A stretch of DNA of 43,679 nucleotides from SVMC01 sp045601345. GTDB taxonomy: Bacteria > Bacillota > Clostridia > Oscillospirales > Oscillospiraceae. The notes under the pieces are model-generated. The model saw only the letters and a program-made list of their open reading frames with translations. It was not told the origin of the DNA and did not search any database. This document shows, one piece after another, positions 23,712-30,607 of the stretch (positions are counted from its first letter, which is position 1; each line of letters opens with the position of its first letter). Made by a program: the position numbers and the translations under genes. The stretch is taken from contig JAZRZL010000034.1 of the NCBI GenBank assembly GCA_045601345.1, positions 1 to 43,679 on the forward strand, given 5' to 3'.

Positions 23712-26078
23712 GTGATGAAAAAAGCTGGTATTGTGACACTGGTTGGTGGCGCAAACTATGGAAATGTACTGCAAAATTATGCTGTGCAGCAGTTGCTTTT
23801 AGAGCAGGGCTATGCGCCGTACACCCTGCGTAATAAAACAAAGCTCGGCTTTCCCTGTGGCGCAAGCGCGTGGCGGGTACAGCCGCTTTGGGAAAAGCTG
23901 AACCCGTCCTATCTGTTGGATTATCGGCGCACCCGCTTGTTTGAAAAGTACGGCTGCAAAAATACGCGGGACTGCTACGGTGCCGGTCTTCAAACCGCCA
24001 AAGCCAATGCCGCCGCCTTTAAAAAAGCGGCCGCCCAAAGGCAGAAAAAATTCGACCAATGCCGCGCTGAAACCCTGAACACCGATCCCCGCCCCATCAG
24101 CCGTGAGCGCCATGACAGCGCACAAATTGCGGAATATGATGCCTTCATTGCCGGAAGCGATCAAATATGGAACCCCGGCTACTGGGCCATGTCCTCTGTA
24201 GATTATCTCCAGTTTGCGCCCCGGCATAAGCGGATTGCTCTGGCTGCCAGCTTCGGCGTATCCTCCATACCGCCCCAGCGACAGGACGATATCGGTGCAT
24301 GGCTTAGCTCCATTGACCATCTCTCCGTCCGGGAGGAAGCGGGAAGAAAAATTGTCAAAGAGCTGACCGGAAAAGATGCCAAGGTTCTTCTCGATCCCAC
24401 CTTTGCGCTCAACCCGGAACAGTGGAGCACCTACGCAAGACAGCCGGAAACCCGCCCGCAGGGTGATTACATCTTCTGTTATTTCCTCGGCAACGAAACC
24501 GGGCGCTATGTGCGCTATATTGAAGGCTATGCCAAAGCCCACCAATATGAAATTGTGGATATCTGCGATATTCATGACCTGCGATATTATGACATAGAGC
24601 CGCGGGAATTTGTCTGGCTGCTCTCCCATGCGAAAATGGTATTTACTGATTCCTTCCATGGTACGGCCTTCTCCATCCATATGCAGGTGCCCTTTGTTGT
24701 CTTCCCCCGGGTGGAGGGAGGCGCTTCCATGTCCTCCCGCATTGCCACTGTGCTGGAAAAAACCGGCCTGACAGAGCGGAAATACCCCCTGACAGTGGAG
24801 ATAGATTCGCAGCCGGATTTTGCATACGCCGCCAAAATCATTGCCGGGGAACGAACCGCGATCCGTAATTTCCTGCATGAAGCACTTTTGTCCGTTGAGA
24901 AAAGCAGCTCTCCCAAGTTGGCCAGCCGCTATCACTGTACCGGCTGCGGTGCCTGTGTCAATGCCTGCAAAATCGGTGTACTCCGGCTTGTGCAGGACAA
25001 GGAGGGCTTTGCCTATCCACAACTGGACGAAGAAAAATGTATCCACTGTAACGCTTGCCAGCGTGCCTGTCCTGCGGATACGGTAGTACCGGGCGAGGAG
25101 AATACGAGGGCCTACTACGCCTACGCAAAGGATGCGGAAATTTGCCGACAAAGCTCCTCCGGCGGTCTGTTCTCCCTGCTTGCCGAGGCAATCCTTACCG
25201 AAGGCGGCGTGGTCTACGGTGCGGGCTTTGATGAAAACTGGGTCGTTTGCCACCAGCGCATTGACCGCACAGAGCAGATTGCCAAACTTCGCACCTCAAA
25301 ATACATACAGAGTGCCCCCCGCCAGACCTACCGCGAGGCAGAGGCCGATCTCAAGGACGGGAAAATTGTCTTCTTTGCCGGTACGCCTTGCCAGGTTGCT
25401 GCCCTCCGACAGTATCTGGGCAGAGAATACGACAACCTTTACACCCAAGACATTATCTGTCACGGTGTCCCATCCCCGGGACTATGGGAGCAGTATAAAC
25501 GCGAACAGCATCCTAAGGACATTCGTGCGATTTCCTTCCGCGATAAAACCTGCGGATGGAACGCTTTCTCCATGAAGGTGGATTATGCCGATGGCAGCAC
25601 CTACCGCAAGTTGGCCACCAAAGACCCCTATGAACGCGCTTTCCTTGCCAACCTGACCCTCCGCCCGTCCTGCTACCAGTGCCAGTACAAAACGGTTGCC
25701 AGAGTTTCTGATCTCACGCTGGCCGACTATTGGGGCGTAGAGGAGGTACACCCGGAATTAAAGGAGCAGCAGGGTGTTTCCCTCCTTTTGACCCATACGG
25801 AAAAAGGCGAGACACTGCTGCACCAGCTGCACGATGCCGCCGTTATTTGTCCCACCGATCTGGAGCGTTCCACCACCATGAACCGTGGCACGACCAACAG
25901 CGTCCGCTGGCACACCCATCGGAACGAATTCTTCGCTGCTGCTGCCAAAGCGCCTATGGCACCTCTGGTGAAGCGATACCTTCGACCCACTCCCAAGCAG
26001 CGGATCACACGATTTGTGTACCGCTGGGGCGCGAGAGGGAAAGGCATCCTCCGAAAGATCGTAAACAAAAGGAGATAA
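23712..26078 (+). CDS. Fusion of polysaccharide pyruvyl transferase and ferredoxin/FrhB-type (F420 hydrogenase beta) module
   Basis: The 788-residue product joins two modules. Residues 1 to ~380 look like a polysaccharide pyruvyl transferase (CsaB/WcaK class): VGGANYGNVLQNYAV at the start, FIAGSDQIWNP, and the FTDSFHGTAFSIHMQVPFVV signature. Residues ~405-450 hold two 4Fe-4S motifs, CTGCGACVNACKIG and CIHCNACQRACP. Residues ~470-760 are FrhB-like: SSSGGLFSLLAEAIL, FAGTPCQVAALRQYL, CHGVPSP and PSCYQCQYK. Such proteins occur in exopolysaccharide loci; the second module probably delivers electrons via a flavin, but the product is unknown. The start is GTG 23712 or ATG 23715, with AAAGGA upstream. 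No glycosyltransferase genes surround it. Confidence 0.85.
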   Translation: MMKKAGIVTLVGGANYGNVLQNYAVQQLLLEQGYAPYTLRNKTKLGFPCGASAWRVQPLWEKLNPSYLLDYRRTRLFEKYGCKNTRDCYGAGLQTAKANAAAFKKAAAQRQKKFDQCRAETLNTDPRPISRERHDSAQIAEYDAFIAGSDQIWNPGYWAMSSVDYLQFAPRHKRIALAASFGVSSIPPQRQDDIGAWLSSIDHLSVREEAGRKIVKELTGKDAKVLLDPTFALNPEQWSTYARQPETRPQGDYIFCYFLGNETGRYVRYIEGYAKAHQYEIVDICDIHDLRYYDIEPREFVWLLSHAKMVFTDSFHGTAFSIHMQVPFVVFPRVEGGASMSSRIATVLEKTGLTERKYPLTVEIDSQPDFAYAAKIIAGERTAIRNFLHEALLSVEKSSSPKLASRYHCTGCGACVNACKIGVLRLVQDKEGFAYPQLDEEKCIHCNACQRACPADTVVPGEENTRAYYAYAKDAEICRQSSSGGLFSLLAEAILTEGGVVYGAGFDENWVVCHQRIDRTEQIAKLRTSKYIQSAPRQTYREAEADLKDGKIVFFAGTPCQVAALRQYLGREYDNLYTQDIICHGVPSPGLWEQYKREQHPKDIRAISFRDKTCGWNAFSMKVDYADGSTYRKLATKDPYERAFLANLTLRPSCYQCQYKTVARVSDLTLADYWGVEEVHPELKEQQGVSLLLTHTEKGETLLHQLHDAAVICPTDLERSTTMNRGTTNSVRWHTHRNEFFAAAAKAPMAPLVKRYLRPTPKQRITRFVYRWGARGKGILRKIVNKRR

Positions 26079-26166
26079 TACGCATTTTTCTGCACTTTTG
26101 CAAGGCAAAAAAATCGTGGTGCTTTTTTTTAAGAAAAATAGGATAAATATTAACAGGCAGAAAACC

Positions 26167-26196
26167 TTGATTCGCAATTTCTAATTGGTGTAAAAT
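26167..26196 (+). promoter_or_regulatory. Putative promoter of the small unknown gene
   Basis: TTGATT (26167-26172), 18 bp, TAAAAT (26191-26196) with TG immediately before the -10 box. Confidence 0.5.
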
Positions 26197-26237
26197 GAAA
26201 CTCGTTCCAACATATGATTATGAAGGAAGGAGAGCAT

Positions 26238-26564
26238 ATGATGAATCCAAAGATGACATTTGTCCAATATTCTTGCGAGGATGTTATCGCTACCAGCGGA
26301 GGTTATGGTGGAGCGTGTGCCAGCTATGGCGCTACGCACTATGAGATCATCAATAGAAATAACCCGAAGTCCATACCGGGCAGGGGCATATTTGTATACA
26401 ATGTATATGAATATAGCTATGATGATGTGAATGGTCTTGTACGCATAAGCGATTGCCCTGTTGCCCGTCAGGTTTCACAGGCTTATGCAACCGGCACCTA
26501 CCTGAATATTACAGGCGGGATGGAAGCCGTGTGCGATTCTCAGACGCATTACCACGGCAAGTGA
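26238..26564 (+). CDS. Small protein of unknown function (108 aa)
   Basis: I do not recognise this protein. The start at 26238 has an excellent AAGGAAGGAG site 5 nt away, its own promoter and a strong terminator follow, so it is very likely expressed. It has no signal peptide or transmembrane helix. The sequence opens MMNPKMTFVQYSCEDVIATSGGYGG and is rich in Gly, Ser, Tyr and Asn, with three cysteines (two in the first 30 residues, others near SDCPVA and EAVCDS). The leader-like N-terminus ending in SGG could suggest a secreted or processed peptide, but its length is large for a precursor and no maturase is adjacent except the pyruvyl transferase/FrhB fusion upstream. Confidence 0.7.
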   Translation: MMNPKMTFVQYSCEDVIATSGGYGGACASYGATHYEIINRNNPKSIPGRGIFVYNVYEYSYDDVNGLVRISDCPVARQVSQAYATGTYLNITGGMEAVCDSQTHYHGK

Positions 26565-26594
26565 GATTATCCTGAATTCCCTTTCATCTTTTAA

Positions 26595-26653
26595 GGGCAG
26601 GAAATATAAAATACGGCTGTATATTTTGTGGTTGTGTTTTATATTTCTTGCCC
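26595..26653 (+). terminator. Terminator after the 108-aa gene
   Basis: GGGCAGGAAATATAAAA pairs with TTTTATATTTCTTGCCC over 17 positions (one mismatch), with a ~24-nt loop, and is followed by TATTTTTTG. Confidence 0.8.
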
Positions 26654-26711
26654 TATTTTTTGTGAAATTTTAGGCGTAATGCTGTAATTGTTTAACATTT
26701 TGTGAAATGCC

Positions 26712-26740
26712 TTGACTTTCTGCCTGCCGATGCATAAAAT
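26712..26740 (+). promoter_or_regulatory. Promoter of the yitT-family gene
   Basis: TTGACT (26712-26717), 17 bp, TAAAAT (26735-26740), about 30 nt before the start. Confidence 0.7.
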
Positions 26741-26778
26741 CTCCCATGCAACAAAAATACAAGGAGTGAATTTTCTGT

Positions 26779-27666
26779 ATGGCACAGGAATTGCGTGGCG
26801 GCAGGCATTTTGAGCTGCGCCGTCTGGGTGTGGCAATTGTTGGCACAGGCATTTATTCGCTGGGAATGAATCTGTTCATTGTCCCTGCGGGGCTGTACTC
26901 CGGGGGCATCATGGGATTTTGTCAGATCATCCGCACCCTACTGACCAGAGATTTGGGTCTGTCCTTTGGCGGCATCGACATTGCGGGCATTTTATATTAT
27001 CTCATTAATATTCCTATTTTAATTGTATCGTGGTACAAGCTGGATCGGATGTTTGTCCTTAAAACGCTGGCTACGGTGAGTGTGATGACCATCATGCTAA
27101 CTTTAATCCCCGTAAACCCCATCATGGGCAGTGACACCATTACCAATTGTTTGGTTGGCGGTGTGATTTCGGGTATCGGTATCGGTATTGTCCTGCGCTC
27201 CGGCGGAACGCTGGGTGGCTTTGATCTCGTCAGCCTGATGATTATCCGCAAGCATCACGATTTCAGCATCGGAAAAATCTCTATCGGCATCAATTTCCTT
27301 GTCTACGCGCTATGCATGATTGTGTTCAGTGTCCCTACGGCCATCTATTCTATGGTTTACTCCGTCATCAGCAATACCACCATTGACCGGGTACATCTGC
27401 AAAACAAGGATGCACAGGTGACGGTCATTACAAAAACCGATGTGCAGACGCTGGAATCGGCCATTCTCTCCCAGCTTCATCGCGGCATCACCCAGCTCTG
27501 CGGCACTGGAGCCTATACCAACGAGCAGGTTAACGTTCTGGAAATTACGCTCTCGGAATATGAGCTGCCCCTCCTGCGCCGCATCATCCATCAGTATGAC
27601 CCGAATGCCTTCGTCGTGATTAAGGATCACGTCAAGGTTTACGGCAATTATATGAAAAAGCTTTAA
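26779..27666 (+). CDS. YitT-family membrane protein (DUF161-DUF2179)
   Basis: The 295-residue product has about five transmembrane segments (residues ~15-190) with the family signatures GMNLFIVPAGLYSGGIMGF and SGIGIGIVLRSGGTLGGFDLVSLMI, then a cytoplasmic DUF2179 domain from ~residue 215 ending in YDPNAFVVIKDHVKVYGNYMKKL. YitT proteins are presumed transporters of unknown substrate. AAGGAG lies 12 nt before the ATG, somewhat far, but an in-frame stop at 26767 excludes earlier starts. It has its own promoter and is followed by a family A repeat. Confidence 0.9.
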   Translation: MAQELRGGRHFELRRLGVAIVGTGIYSLGMNLFIVPAGLYSGGIMGFCQIIRTLLTRDLGLSFGGIDIAGILYYLINIPILIVSWYKLDRMFVLKTLATVSVMTIMLTLIPVNPIMGSDTITNCLVGGVISGIGIGIVLRSGGTLGGFDLVSLMIIRKHHDFSIGKISIGINFLVYALCMIVFSVPTAIYSMVYSVISNTTIDRVHLQNKDAQVTVITKTDVQTLESAILSQLHRGITQLCGTGAYTNEQVNVLEITLSEYELPLLRRIIHQYDPNAFVVIKDHVKVYGNYMKKL

Positions 27667-27672
27667 GGTCAC

Positions 27673-27766
27673 CTCTAAAAATTTATCGCAGTCGAATCTG
27701 CGGGGCTTGCTTCCTTCATACTTCACAAAAATCCCTCGCAGCTCGCCTCACGTAGAATAAATAGAG
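27673..27766. repeat. Family A MITE-like repeat, copy 3 (internally deleted, 94 bp)
   Basis: The left end (CTCTAAAAATTTATCGCAGTCGAATCTGCGGG) matches copy 1, then CACAAAAATCC joins directly to CTCGCAGCTCG and a degenerate right end (GAATAAATAGAG), omitting about 60 bp of the centre. The seven bases before it (AGGTCAC) also precede copy 1. Confidence 0.75.
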
Positions 27767-27823
27767 ATGCCCTTAATTCAAAATTTTGGGCAGCCTTCCT
27801 TTAGCGGCAGCCACGTAAGGAAA

Positions 27824-27864
27824 CGGAAACGGTGTAGCTCCCGCAAGGGGCTGCACCGTTTCCG
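27824..27864. terminator. Hairpin between convergent yitT-family and GyrI-like genes
   Basis: CGGAAACGGTGTAGCTCC / GGGGCTGCACCGTTTCCG, 18-bp arms with mismatches and a CGCAA loop. No T-run; possibly bidirectional. The remainder of 27767-27951 shows no gene. Confidence 0.55.
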
Positions 27865-27951
27865 CTGTGCGCTAAGACACCACAAAAGCTGTGAAGGACA
27901 GAGGTGAAAACAGGATTTGATTGACCCTGATCGGATTGGCGATCACAGCAT

Positions 27952-28704
27952 TTATCTTTTCCACCGTTTCAGCGTGGGGAAAAGTTTTTCGCAGTACGCT
28001 TTCATTTCTTCATTGCTCATGCCCGCCTGTGTACCAAACTGGCTGCACATTTCGATGTATTCTTCCATCGACACCTTATCGATAAATTCGCCGTTTGCAT
28101 AGCAGTATTTGCAGTAATCTGCGTTGATGCTGCCATCGGCATTGGTGCCGAGCATTTCCTCCGATGCTAACGGCATACCGCAGCTCTGACAGATCTTCAG
28201 ATCTGCCCTTTTCCTGATTGGCACCCAAATCCCGCATTCATAATCAGGTGCGTGTGGATTGCCTGCGGCGTAAACCTCCAAGGAGGACGGGATGATCTCG
28301 TACATTTTTTCAATGCTCGGTGCCCATTCGTTCCATACCTGCGTGTTGAGCGTTTGCAGAGACGCAGGGATCGGCCCCTTTGCTGTAAAAATCGCCCAGT
28401 CACTTTCCGGGAAGGTGAAAAGCTCCAATCCCTCCGGCACATCGCCGCCCTTGTAAAAACCCGCGATCCAATAAGCAAAGCCGTTTTCTGTATTGGCGCA
28501 GATAGCATACATTCCGATGCCGTTTTCGAGGATCGCCGCTTCAACCGGCGTTTCGGGCTTCATTGTCTGCCAGAGACGTGCGTATTTTGCCGCATATTCC
28601 TTATCCCAGAATTCAGGGCATTTCTGATAACCCTCATTGGGCGCGATTTCAGTGTGATAACCGATAAAAGTCAGTTCGCCTTTGTGTTCGTAAGTTGTGT
28701 TCAT
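27952..28704 (-). CDS. GyrI-like effector-binding protein with C-terminal zinc ribbon
   Basis: The 250-residue protein carries a GyrI/AraC-type effector-binding domain in its first ~155 residues (GFAYWIAGFYKGGDVPEGLELFTFPESDWAIF is characteristic), followed by a zinc-ribbon module CQSCGMPL...YCKYC around residues 170-200 and a helical tail. GyrI-like domains bind small hydrophobic or drug-like molecules. ATG codons occur at 28710 and 28704; AAAGGA is 7 nt from the second and too close to the first, so 28704 is preferred. It is the last gene of the TetR-led operon, 11 bp after the hydrolase. A role in binding or responding to a toxic small molecule is inference. Confidence 0.82.
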   Translation of the reverse strand: MNTTYEHKGELTFIGYHTEIAPNEGYQKCPEFWDKEYAAKYARLWQTMKPETPVEAAILENGIGMYAICANTENGFAYWIAGFYKGGDVPEGLELFTFPESDWAIFTAKGPIPASLQTLNTQVWNEWAPSIEKMYEIIPSSLEVYAAGNPHAPDYECGIWVPIRKRADLKICQSCGMPLASEEMLGTNADGSINADYCKYCYANGEFIDKVSMEEYIEMCSQFGTQAGMSNEEMKAYCEKLFPTLKRWKR

Positions 28705-28715
28705 ATTCATTTCCT

Positions 28716-29414
28716 TTACGTTTTATTTTTCAGCCAATTATCCAAAAAATGCATTTGTTCATCGGTATGAAACCAATGCTTACCGTTTGGCATTATGGTC
28801 AAATCGGCATGGCATTTTTCAGTAAATCTGCTGATTGTTTCAAGTGATTGCATAGAATCCTTTTCACCGTACAAAATTTCTGTCGGTATTTCCCATGAAA
28901 CGGGATGCTTGCGTACCCAGTTGAGATATTCCCACGACAGTGTTTCACCGAATGCGGTTGGAATTTCCTTTTTTTCCCTAAGCTCGTTTTCACTGACATC
29001 AGCCCACATCATCATATCAGAAATTAGTTGTTCCATATCTACAATCGGAGAGATGAAATAAGCTTTTTTTAATCTTTTTCCCGCGAGGGAGCAAAGTGAG
29101 AAATATGCACCGATGCTGTTGGCGATGAGGTACACACCGTCAAAGCCTTGTGCAACGGTGTCGTAGTATTCTGAAAATTCTGCTGCTGCTTGCCACGGAG
29201 TTTGGGATTTGTAATCAAATCCGATAACAGCACTATCGGGAAAAAACGGTACATAATGCGCCGATTCCGCAGCCGAGCCGCCTTTTCCGTGGACATAGAT
29301 CACCAGCTTTTGTGGTTTCCGAGCCATCGGTGTAAATTGGATTCCGTTTACGGTTTGTTCTGCGTCCGACGCACACCACGGGTGGAGAATTCGTCTTTTT
29401 GTTTCTAAAATCAT
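28716..29414 (-). CDS. Alpha/beta-hydrolase
   Basis: The 232-residue protein has the alpha/beta-hydrolase layout: HGKGGS oxyanion loop at ~residues 42-47, the nucleophile elbow LIANSIGAYFS (A-N-S-I-G in place of the usual G-x-S-x-G, Ser ~99), an acid in LYGEKDSMQS, and the catalytic histidine in GKHWFHTDEQ near the C-terminus. No signal peptide. It begins 3 bp after the small membrane protein gene. The substrate cannot be inferred; in this operon it may hydrolyse the compound sensed by the TetR regulator. Confidence 0.85.
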   Translation of the reverse strand: MILETKRRILHPWCASDAEQTVNGIQFTPMARKPQKLVIYVHGKGGSAAESAHYVPFFPDSAVIGFDYKSQTPWQAAAEFSEYYDTVAQGFDGVYLIANSIGAYFSLCSLAGKRLKKAYFISPIVDMEQLISDMMMWADVSENELREKKEIPTAFGETLSWEYLNWVRKHPVSWEIPTEILYGEKDSMQSLETISRFTEKCHADLTIMPNGKHWFHTDEQMHFLDNWLKNKT

Positions 29415-29417
29415 AAC

Positions 29418-29676
29418 TTATTTTTCTTCTTTTTTCTCGATCAGCGAGCCGATGGCAAACCCTATAAGCATACCGAGTGTCAGTCCGATGCCAGTATAGT
29501 TTCCGATAGATGTGCCGATTGCCACACCGAAGCACATACCCAAAGCAAGCCCTTCGGTACCATAGGTTTCTTTCTTCTTATCATCTTTTTCCTTTCGGGC
29601 GCTTCGTGCAAAAAGGATTGCAAGCAACAGTCCTATACTTATCCACGGCAATGCTGCCAACAAAAAAATCCATCAT
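29418..29676 (-). CDS. Small glycine-zipper membrane protein, probable frameshift in a T7 tract near the start
   Basis: The clear coding part (29418-29663) gives LAALPWISIGLLLAILFARS, a basic linker (KEKDDKKKE), then a Gly-rich second hydrophobic stretch with GMCFGVAIGTSIG. As it stands the frame can only start at a TTG (29663) without a ribosome binding site. The natural start appears to be ATG at 29676 or 29673 with GAGGG upstream: this reads MMDFF and then runs out of frame at a run of seven T (minus strand; A at 29662-29668). With six T it would read MMDFLLAALPW, a perfect beginning. Function unknown; two-helix protein in the TetR operon. Confidence 0.65.
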
Positions 29677-29700
29677 ATCCCTCTTCTTTCCTAAGTCCCT

Positions 29701-30336
29701 TCATTTGCGTACCGGCTGATTCGTAGTTGCCGCTGCGATTCTCTTTGCTGATTCTAGGGTCAAGCTTTCGTCTTTTACCTTGAATAAAAGCACCATTCCA
29801 ATGCATATATTACTGAGTTCTTCGCTAAGCCTCTCTTCTGTATAGTCTTCACCAAATCCGTTAATGATTGCCAGAGCAATTCCGTTTGCCTGCGTGATGC
29901 AGCTGGACATCAGCCGCTTGGCATGATCCTCTGTAAGTTCAAAGGCCTTTTCCACTTCTTTTCGAATTGGCTCAAATATTTCCTCAAACTCTGTCGCAAC
30001 ATCTTCCGTATGTGTAAACGGATTACCGGCAAACAGCATCCGATACAGCTTCGGCTCGTTCTTTGCAAATCGAATCCATCGCATACCCAATTCCTTGAAT
30101 GCCGGGAAATAGCAGAGACTTCCCTCGAAAAAGTCGGCAGCTTTTTGCTTTGCCATAAGATAAACCTCTTGCCGGAGCGCATCCATACTCTCAAAATGTG
30201 TAAACAACGAGCTGCCTGTATATCCCATATTTGCGGCAACCGATGCCGCTGTTACAGCTTCAAATCCTTGTTTCCTTGCAACATCAAACGCAGAATGCAG
30301 CACTTCTTCTCTTTTAAATTTAGGTTTCCTTGGCAT
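29701..30336 (-). CDS. TetR-family transcriptional regulator
   Basis: The 211-residue protein has an N-terminal HTH (KREEVLHSAFDVARKQGFEAVTAASVAANMGYTGSSLFTHFESM, residues ~9-52) and a helical ligand-binding C-terminal domain. The start at 30336 (MPRKPK) has GAGGA at 8 nt; the frame is open further upstream to 30489 but that crosses the promoter and is rejected. It is the first gene of a four-gene operon (regulator, small membrane protein, hydrolase, GyrI-like protein) and probably represses it through a dyad in its own leader. The ligand is unknown. Confidence 0.92.
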   Translation of the reverse strand: MPRKPKFKREEVLHSAFDVARKQGFEAVTAASVAANMGYTGSSLFTHFESMDALRQEVYLMAKQKAADFFEGSLCYFPAFKELGMRWIRFAKNEPKLYRMLFAGNPFTHTEDVATEFEEIFEPIRKEVEKAFELTEDHAKRLMSSCITQANGIALAIINGFGEDYTEERLSEELSNICIGMVLLFKVKDESLTLESAKRIAAATTNQPVRK

Positions 30337-30381
30337 TTTCCTGTTCCTCTGATCACAACGACTTATCAAAACGCATATTTC

Positions 30382-30396
30382 CGAACATATATTTCG
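30382..30396. promoter_or_regulatory. Putative TetR operator
   Basis: CGAACATATATTTCG is an imperfect palindrome (CGAA/TTCG arms) 14-28 bp downstream of the tetR -10 box, beside a second TTTCGAAA palindrome at 30392-30399. Confidence 0.42.
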
Positions 30397-30409
30397 AAAC
30401 GCTTGCTTT

Positions 30410-30438
30410 ATTATAAGCAAAGAAAAGGCACTTGTCAA
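30410..30438 (-). promoter_or_regulatory. Perfect consensus promoter of the TetR operon
   Basis: Minus-strand TTGACA (30433-30438), 17 bp, TATAAT (30410-30415). Confidence 0.88.
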
Positions 30439-30520
30439 GACAAGACAGGGGATTTTTTCGGTGGTCTCGAACCGTCCCGTCTTGTTCATTCAATTACCGT
30501 GTTTGCAATGCAATTATTTC

Positions 30521-30549
30521 TTGCAATTTCAGAAAAAATATGTTAGCAT
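30521..30549 (+). promoter_or_regulatory. Promoter of typA
   Basis: TTGCAA (30521-30526), 17 bp, TAGCAT (30544-30549), about 55 nt before the ATG. Confidence 0.5.
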
Positions 30550-30607
30550 AAAAAGTATGCAATTGCCGACTATAGATGCATACTCTCCCTTGGAAGGAGT
30601 AAATCCC

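Noticed and set aside
26238..26564. Firm call of a RiPP precursor peptide
   Set aside because: At 108 residues it is long, no radical-SAM, lanthionine or protease maturase is adjacent, and the SGG motif alone is weak evidence; it is kept only as a speculation.
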